This document shows, one piece after another, positions 1 to 4,264 of a DNA stretch of 8,164 nucleotides. The notes beneath the pieces are model-generated. The model was not told the origin of the DNA and searched no databases. It saw nothing but the letters and a program-made list of their open reading frames with translations. A program made the translations under genes and the position numbers. Source of the stretch: Candidatus Aerophobota bacterium (GTDB lineage: Bacteria; Aerophobota; Aerophobia; Aerophobales; AE-B3A); the NCBI GenBank assembly GCA_030610725.1, contig JAUWRE010000041.1, positions 1 to 8,164 on the forward strand. The letters are read 5' to 3'. Every line of letters starts with the position of its first letter. The stretch's first letter is position 1.

Positions 1-15
1 TATAATTTTTTTTCT

Positions 16-21
16 TATAAT
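16..21 (+). promoter_or_regulatory. Candidate -10 box for the metal-regulator gene
   Basis: A perfect TATAAT lies at 16-21, about 75 bp before the regulator start codon. A matching -35 would fall left of the window edge, so it cannot be checked. Transcription would start near position 28, inside the palindrome at 23-36, which fits repression by a bound regulator. Another TATAAT occurs at 1-6, so the choice between them is uncertain. Confidence 0.45.
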
Positions 22-22
22 G

Positions 23-36
23 TTAGTGTTGTCTAA
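23..36 (+). promoter_or_regulatory. Candidate DtxR-type operator 1 (autoregulation)
   Basis: TTAGTGTTGTCTAA is an inverted repeat, TTAG-N6-CTAA, and with flanks it reads ATGTTAG-N6-CTAATAT (6 of 7 arm positions symmetric). It starts one base after the candidate -10 box. The same pattern recurs at 607-620 with shared flanking bases (G before it, TAT after it). By my count it matches the classical 19-bp DtxR/IdeR iron box (TTAGGTTAGCCTAACCTAA) at 11 of 19 positions, including both TTAG and CTAA blocks. That the adjacent regulator binds here is inference. Confidence 0.6.
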
Positions 37-95
37 TATTGTTCGTTTGGTCTTACAAAATTTGAGTGTGCAAGGGAAAGAGCTAAAAAAGAGCG

Positions 96-572
96 ATGAA
101 GAAGATGAGCGTCTTAACGCAGAGCAAGGAAGACTACTTAGAGGCAATTCTGGTTATTAGCCTGGAAAAGAAATGGGTAAGGGTAAGCGATTTGGCTGAT
201 TATCTAGGAGTGAAGATGTCTTCTGTAGCAACAGGGATAAGGTTTTTAGCTGAAAAGGGGTTGGTCAATCATGAGAAGTACGGATATATTGAACTTACTC
301 GGGAGGGGGTTCGGGTAGCTAAACAGATTTATGCCCGCCATAAGACCCTCTATAAATTCCTGCATGATTTTCTCGGATTGAGTGAACCTGTTGCCTGGAG
401 TGATGCCTGCCGAATGGAGCATATTCTGGATGCAAAAACGATGAAGCGTCTATTGAAGTTTTTAGAGTTCATAGAAACTTGTCCTGAAGGAGAACCTCTC
501 TGGCTATCTAACTTCCATTCTTTCCTGAAAACAGGCAAGCGTCCAGAGCCATGCCTGAGGAGAGAAAAATAG
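96..572 (+). CDS. DtxR/MntR-family metal-dependent transcriptional repressor
   Basis: This is a cytoplasmic metal-sensing repressor, here most likely of iron uptake. Residues about 10-70 form the winged helix-turn-helix (SKEDYLE helix, RVSDLADYLGV, then SSVATGIRFLAEKGLV), and about 75-125 the metal-binding and dimerisation domain. Aligned by eye with MntR and DtxR, likely ligands are D13, E16, H82, C105, E108 and H109. The DACRMEH stretch resembles DtxR's EACRWEH, whose Cys is an iron-site ligand, whereas D13 matches the Mn-type Asp of MntR. At 158 aa it is a short two-domain form without the SH3-like third domain of DtxR. C128 and C153 lie in the tail. The start is ambiguous: ATG at 96 or 105, neither with a good Shine-Dalgarno. 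It precedes the feo operon, and paired operator-like sites support control of both. Confidence 0.9.
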   Translation: MKKMSVLTQSKEDYLEAILVISLEKKWVRVSDLADYLGVKMSSVATGIRFLAEKGLVNHEKYGYIELTREGVRVAKQIYARHKTLYKFLHDFLGLSEPVAWSDACRMEHILDAKTMKRLLKFLEFIETCPEGEPLWLSNFHSFLKTGKRPEPCLRREK

Positions 573-606
573 TGAAAAAGGGCAGAGATTTTTTTTTTCC
601 AATAAG

Positions 607-620
607 TTAGGCTGGTCTAA
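607..620 (+). promoter_or_regulatory. Candidate DtxR-type operator 2 (feo operon)
   Basis: TTAGGCTGGTCTAA again has TTAG-N6-CTAA symmetry. With its flanks it shares GTTAG, T-x-GTCTAATAT and the following GTT with the site at 23-36. By my count it matches the classical DtxR/IdeR iron box at 13 of 19 positions, including the first five and the CTAA block. It lies 35 bp after the regulator stop and 367 bp before feoA1, so it most likely controls a feo promoter located here and a long leader. Binding by the adjacent regulator is inferred. Confidence 0.62.
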
Positions 621-733
621 TATAGTTTGAATTTACTAACTTTTGTTATGCATCTGGCGGATGGTCAAGGTAAATAAAGGGCAGAATTGGTGAATCGTGA
701 ATGGTCAGTCAAACTGTAAATATTCAGTGGACA

Positions 734-920
734 TTGTCATTGCGAGCGAGGTCCCTCGCCTCTCTACGTGCGGATACGCATAGGCAGGCTTGTCATTGCG
801 AACGGAGTGAAGCAATCTCGGTTTTGCTGCTCGGGATAAACTCCGCAATCTCAGTCTTTGGGATTGCAGAGCGTGTTCCGAGAGAAGCGAGGAATCTCCT
901 ATCGCTCCTCGCAATGACAA
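734..920. repeat. Composite inverted-repeat element (REP/MITE-like, CATTGCGA family)
   Basis: The element is bounded by a perfect 13-bp inverted repeat: TTGTCATTGCGAG at 734-746 and CTCGCAATGACAA at 908-920. Inside, a 28-bp unit at 792-819 begins GTCATTGCGAACGG and ends AAGCAATCTC; an identical copy of this unit lies at 7109-7136. GCAATC at 845-850 and GATTGC at 862-867 form a further small hairpin. No transposase gene is present. This core is of the dispersed palindromic type found in many environmental genomes. Whether it moves, or acts only as RNA structure in the feo leader, cannot be judged here. Confidence 0.8.
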
Positions 921-987
921 CACAGAATGTCCTCTCGCTACAGATGTGGATTGTTACATACTTCAAGGAATTTATTAAGGTGTATCT

Positions 988-1203
988 GTGAGCATAGCAG
1001 AACTAAAAGTCGGTGAATGGGCAAAAGTTGTGGCCATTGAAGGAGGACATGGCTTACGGCAGAAGCTGTTATTGAGAGGTATATTTGAGGGCAGCCTGGT
1101 GCGAGTGATATCTAATCGTGGTCCTGTTACCATTGAGATTGATAGGAATGTAGTTTCCCTGGGTAGAGGAATGGCGAGAAGAATCAGGGTAAGGAGAATA
1201 TGA
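988..1203 (+). CDS. feoA: FeoA-family protein, first copy
   Basis: This small cytoplasmic SH3-like protein (71 aa) is expected to associate with FeoB and support ferrous iron import. The sequence carries the family pattern: an opening L-x-x-G-E-x-A-x-V, the middle R-Q-K-L-L-L-R-G-I-F-E-G-S-L-V-R-V, then a short beta-rich end with SLGRGMARRIRV. The length is typical of free-standing FeoA. The start is GTG at 988, chosen because AAGG at 977-980 gives a 7-nt spacing and the family N-terminus begins directly. It is the first gene of the tight feo cluster and is separated from feoA2 by a single base, so the two should be co-translated. Confidence 0.88.
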   Translation: MSIAELKVGEWAKVVAIEGGHGLRQKLLLRGIFEGSLVRVISNRGPVTIEIDRNVVSLGRGMARRIRVRRI

Positions 1204-1204
1204 A

Positions 1205-1456
1205 ATGAGGAAAAAGCTCTCTGAGATGATGTATGGGGAAGAGGGAATAGTGAAGAGTATCAAGGAGAGTCTAAAAGGGAAAATAGCCGGTATGGGTATT
1301 AGAGTGAGCAAGAAAGTCAAAATGCAAACAAAACAGCCCATAAAGGGTCCAGTGGTGATAATAATAGACAAAGCCGAAACTTCCTTAGGACTCGGCTTAG
1401 CGGATAAGATATTGGTGGAGGTAAGAGATGAGGATTCTGTTAATGGGTCATCCTAA
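1205..1456 (+). CDS. feoA: FeoA-family protein, second, divergent copy
   Basis: This is an 83-aa SH3-like FeoA-type protein, presumably also a partner of the FeoB GTPase or permease. Visible family features are the Y-G-E-E-G-I-V opening, the core G-K-I-A-G-M-G-I-R-V-S-K-K-V-K and the ending SLGLGLADKILVEV. It is much more basic and clearly different from the first copy, so it is not a recent duplicate. AAGGAG at 1191-1196 stands 8 nt before ATG 1205, a strong ribosome site lying inside the end of feoA1. Its last 29 bases overlap the next gene in another frame, which suggests translational coupling. The C-terminal residues after VEVRDE come from this overlap and probably lie outside the fold. 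Confidence 0.82.
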   Translation: MRKKLSEMMYGEEGIVKSIKESLKGKIAGMGIRVSKKVKMQTKQPIKGPVVIIIDKAETSLGLGLADKILVEVRDEDSVNGSS

Positions 1457-1949
1457 TGTGGGTAAATCTGCGGTTTTTAATCGTTTAACCGGAGCAAGAG
1501 TTACTGAATCGAACTATCCCGGTACAACTGTTGATTATACAAAAGGACGGGTGCGAATTGAGGGAGATAGCTTTGAAATTATTGATGTTCCGGGTGCCTT
1601 CTCCTTAGAGCCAAAAGATAAAGCGGAAGAGGTAGCGGTAAAAATGCTGGAAGAGAATAAAGAAGCTGTTGCCATCTGCGTTATAGATGCTTCAAAAATG
1701 GAACGCGGTCTTTACCTGGCGCTACAGGTTATCGAGAAAGGTTATCCGGTTGTAATAGCATTAAATATGTGGGATGTCGCTCAGGATAAGAATATAGAGA
1801 TTGATGTAGAGGAACTGGAAGATATTCTTACTGTTCCAGTAGTTCCCGTTACAGCTATAAGCGGCGAGGGAATAAGAGAATTAGCATTAAGAATAAAGGA
1901 AGCGTCGTTGGTTAAGATAGAAAAAATCATAGAAAAGGCAGGCAATTGA
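1428..1949 (+). CDS. feoB: FeoB N-terminal GTPase domain as a separate protein
   Basis: This is the G-protein half of the ferrous iron transporter FeoB, here free-standing (173 aa). All GTPase motifs are visible: G1 GHPNVGKS (residues 7-14), G2 within NYPGTTVD (about 30-37), G3 DVPG (54-57), G4 NMWD (114-117), and a G5-like VTAISGEGI near 142-150. Canonical FeoB continues into a helical (GDI-like) domain and then the membrane part in one chain of roughly 600-800 aa. Here the chain stops soon after the G domain, so most of the helical domain is missing. GGAGGT at 1417-1422 with 5-nt spacing supports the ATG. The permease starts one base after the stop, in another frame. Confidence 0.92.
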   Translation: MRILLMGHPNVGKSAVFNRLTGARVTESNYPGTTVDYTKGRVRIEGDSFEIIDVPGAFSLEPKDKAEEVAVKMLEENKEAVAICVIDASKMERGLYLALQVIEKGYPVVIALNMWDVAQDKNIEIDVEELEDILTVPVVPVTAISGEGIRELALRIKEASLVKIEKIIEKAGN

Positions 1950-1950
1950 G

Positions 1951-3165
1951 ATGCTAGACCTTGAGCAAAGATGGGAGTTGATAGATAAAATAGCAAAAAG
2001 GACCATAAAGTTTGGTAAATATAGACATACTTTGAAGGATGCCATTGCTGAAATCACCGTCAAGCCTCTCACAGGTATACCTATAGCTATTGCTGTTCTC
2101 TATGGCTTTTGGGCTTTTTTTGTTGCATTTGCCGGATTTTTTACTGATGGTTTTTTAGTCAAGTTGTTTGATATGCATTGGCTGCCTTGGTTACAGGAAG
2201 TTTTTCCAGCGGGTAAGGAGAGTTGGCTCTACTATATTTTTGTGGGAGACCCACTAGCGGATAATTGTTTTGAAGCCTTTGGGATGCTTACCAGCGGACT
2301 TTTTGTTGTTATAGGTGTAGTTCTACCAGCAATTGTGGCTTTCTATCTGGTGCTTATTGTCTTAGAAGACAGCGGTTATCTCCCCAGGCTGGCTGTTCTT
2401 ATTGATACAGTCCTGCATAAGATAGGCCTGCATGGCTACGCCATAGTTCCCTCTATTCTTTCTCTGGGATGTAATGTACCAGCCTGTACAGCTTGCAGAA
2501 TCCTGGAAACAAAAAAGCAGCGTTTCATAATGAGAACTATTCTGGCTATATTTATCCCCTGCGGTGCCCAACTGGGAATTATGTTAAAAGTAATCCCGGA
2601 AACCGTGGGTTGGGTTATATTATATCTATTAGCAGGGTATTTTATTCTCGGTTTTATTCTCAGTAGAATCGTTCCGGGAGAATCACCAGAGTTACTTTTA
2701 GATATACCATCCTATCAGAGGCCAACCTTCAGTAATGTAGGAAGAAAACTATGGGTGAGAACAAGTTCTTTCTTCACTACGGCCATTCCCTTTGTTTTAT
2801 TAGGTGTAATTATTATCAATGTGCTTCACCTGACAGGAGTTATAGATTGGTTAGCTACCGGATTAGGCCCTCTATTGAGTGGGTGGTTTGGGGTACCGAA
2901 AGAAACTGTAGGAGCTTTGATAGTAGCGTTCTTGAGAAAAGATTTAGCCGTAGCGCAGCTTTCCGCTATTGAAATGACAAAATACCAGATGGTTACCTCT
3001 GTAGTATTGGTCAGTATCTATTTTCCCTGTATAGCAACCTTTGTTATGCTCTTAAAAGAAGGAGGGGTCAAGGGATTCTTAGGAAGTCTGGCCGCTCTGG
3101 TGGCGACAGTCTTTTTGTACGGTGGCTTGCTCCATCTAATATGGATACTATTGGGGGTGGCTTAA
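1951..3165 (+). CDS. feoB: FeoB membrane permease domain as a separate protein
   Basis: This is the inner-membrane half of the ferrous iron transporter (404 aa), with two Gate-type (nucleoside-recognition-like) repeats and about eight hydrophobic segments. The N-terminus, RWELIDKI and then KPLTGIPIAI, matches the stretch before the first helix of full-length FeoB. The first gate region has LEDSGYLPRLAVLID and G173-CNVPACTAC-R183, followed by P203-C-G-A-Q207; the second has F327-LRKD331. Y-F-P-C360 lies in a late helix. C174, C179, C182, C204 and C360 may help form the iron path, as has been proposed for FeoB; this is inference. No good Shine-Dalgarno is seen, and the 1-bp gap suggests coupling to the GTPase gene. 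The next gene starts right after the stop. Confidence 0.92.
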   Translation: MLDLEQRWELIDKIAKRTIKFGKYRHTLKDAIAEITVKPLTGIPIAIAVLYGFWAFFVAFAGFFTDGFLVKLFDMHWLPWLQEVFPAGKESWLYYIFVGDPLADNCFEAFGMLTSGLFVVIGVVLPAIVAFYLVLIVLEDSGYLPRLAVLIDTVLHKIGLHGYAIVPSILSLGCNVPACTACRILETKKQRFIMRTILAIFIPCGAQLGIMLKVIPETVGWVILYLLAGYFILGFILSRIVPGESPELLLDIPSYQRPTFSNVGRKLWVRTSSFFTTAIPFVLLGVIIINVLHLTGVIDWLATGLGPLLSGWFGVPKETVGALIVAFLRKDLAVAQLSAIEMTKYQMVTSVVLVSIYFPCIATFVMLLKEGGVKGFLGSLAALVATVFLYGGLLHLIWILLGVA

Positions 3166-3600
3166 ATGAAAAATAAATTTGCTAGTGTCTATTTTTCTAT
3201 TTTTGGTCTTATTGTCTTAAGCTTGGGAATAGCAGAGCTGATAATAGGCATAGCCGGCAGGAGCTTTACCTGGGGGATTTTGGAAATCTCAGGCGAGTTT
3301 TCACTATGGAAAGGTATTATTCTTTTTTTTGTTGGTTTCTTTTACTTAAGTAGTGTCAAGAATTTGAACGAAATTCACCAATTAGCAAAGAATGTAATGG
3401 CTAGCATAATGCTCTGGATTATTGCTGGGATGCAAATCTTCGCTATGATTACGGAATCCATTCCTGGTGGAGAAGAAGAAGGGTGGATTAACACCTGGGA
3501 AGGTTTTTTGTCTGCTTATTCCCCTCCTTATATTCCTGCTCTTATTCTCTTACCATTTTCGCTGGTGACAGTCTACTATGTCTATGCTAGAGAAAAATAG
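3166..3600 (+). CDS. Small four-helix membrane protein, last gene of the feo operon
   Basis: I do not recognise a family for this 144-aa protein. It has four likely membrane helices (about residues 8-30, 47-63, 77-95 and 121-141), a polar link between helices 2 and 3 (SSVKNLNEIHQLAKN), and an acidic loop before the last helix (PGGEEEGWINTWEG). There is no signal peptide distinct from the first helix. The ATG follows the permease stop codon without any gap, so it is very probably co-translated and functionally tied to iron import. It could be an accessory subunit standing in for small Feo partners known elsewhere, but no sequence feature proves this. It has no Cys cluster and only one His, so a metal-binding role is not evident. 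Confidence 0.75.
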   Translation: MKNKFASVYFSIFGLIVLSLGIAELIIGIAGRSFTWGILEISGEFSLWKGIILFFVGFFYLSSVKNLNEIHQLAKNVMASIMLWIIAGMQIFAMITESIPGGEEEGWINTWEGFLSAYSPPYIPALILLPFSLVTVYYVYAREK

Positions 3601-3603
3601 TCC

Positions 3604-4194
3604 TTAATTCTCTTTTGCAAACAAAAGAGGAAATATTATGTCGCTCATACAGCAAGGGACCCAAACCGCCAGAAATAGGAATAGAAAGATAAAAGGAAGC
3701 AGGGGAATCCAATTTGCTGTCCCGAATGCTGTAAAGTAGAATAGCGATGCCCAGGTGCTTAACAATACGTGCCCGGCATGCGGGAATTTAGTAGAAGGTT
3801 TCCAAAAACCTATTGTAATACCAAGTAGAGCCATAGGATTCACCAGCCACCATTTTTCAATGAAACCTAGATGGAATTCTATTTCTAGATTAAGTAAAAC
3901 TCCTCCCAGGTAAGGAATTACTGTATCACTTAATGTAGCTATGCCAATCGAGCCTACATAACCAATTAAAATTACCGCCCAGAGGCTACCCTTACTATGT
4001 TGCCTATATATAGCTGTGGTGACCAGTGCACTCAAGACAACATGGAAGGGGTGTAAGATATAGAAAAAAGTGTGCGAAGCCGCAGGGGTAACATTACCTA
4101 AGACTATTATAGCCATAAGGATAATTCCTGTAACAGCCCCGAAAGAAGTGAAAGGAGCATGTCTTTTCAGTTCATTTGCTATTTGTCTGAGCAT
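3604..4194 (-). CDS. Polytopic membrane protein of unknown function, rich in His/Cys/Asp
   Basis: I do not recognise this 196-aa protein. It has about five or six hydrophobic segments (near 17-36, 45-62, 70-88, 117-131, 143-157 and 162-180). Potential metal ligands sit at or near helix ends: H41, the pair H48/H51 (LHPFH), D90 (TLSDTVIPYLGG), H108, the pair H139/H142 (PHAGH), and C181/C182 with D185 (VPCCMSD). Such spacing is suggestive of a metal- or cofactor-binding membrane protein, but that is inference. AGGA stands 5 nt before the ATG at 4194, a good start. It lies 70 bp downstream of the substrate-binding protein gene on the same strand, and converges on the feo operon. Confidence 0.75.
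   Translation of the reverse strand: MLRQIANELKRHAPFTSFGAVTGIILMAIIVLGNVTPAASHTFFYILHPFHVVLSALVTTAIYRQHSKGSLWAVILIGYVGSIGIATLSDTVIPYLGGVLLNLEIEFHLGFIEKWWLVNPMALLGITIGFWKPSTKFPHAGHVLLSTWASLFYFTAFGTANWIPLLPFIFLFLFLAVWVPCCMSDIIFPLLFAKEN
3610..3629. terminator. Hairpin between convergent genes, possible bidirectional terminator
   Basis: A perfect 8-bp stem, CTCTTTTG with CAAAAGAG, encloses the loop CAAA. It begins 10 bases after the stop of the feo operon and lies inside the last codons of the convergent membrane-protein gene, whose stop is 3 bp from the other. No clear T run follows on either strand, so it is not a textbook intrinsic terminator; it may slow or protect both transcript ends. Confidence 0.45.
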
Positions 4195-4264
4195 TTTCTT
4201 CCTATGTGTTGCATTTTTACAGAAGCAAAATCATTTCTGGAGGGTTACTCTAATCTGGTCTTTT

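Larger units (their letters stand above)
573..987. other. 415-bp intergenic region between regulator and feoA1
   Basis: No credible gene lies here. It holds a 10-nt T run at 589-598 just after the regulator stop, without a convincing stem in front, so it is at best a weak terminator. The candidate operator is at 607-620 and the composite inverted repeat at 734-920. I find no strong -10/-35 pair for feo; TAATAT at 618-623 overlaps the operator and could be a -10, but its -35 would be T-rich and non-consensus. An open frame spanning 701-991 is a repeat artefact. Confidence 0.7.

Noticed and set aside
701..991. Open frame of 96 codons in front of feoA1
   Set aside because: Its translation is the inverted repeat element read through (CHCERSEAIS and REARNLLSLLAM), a well-known artefact of this repeat type. 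It has no ribosome site and runs into the feoA1 start.
1930..1955. Reading the FeoB split as a simple frameshift error
   Set aside because: It cannot be excluded, but the missing helical linker, the orderly stop-start junction and intact ends of both proteins favour true separate genes.
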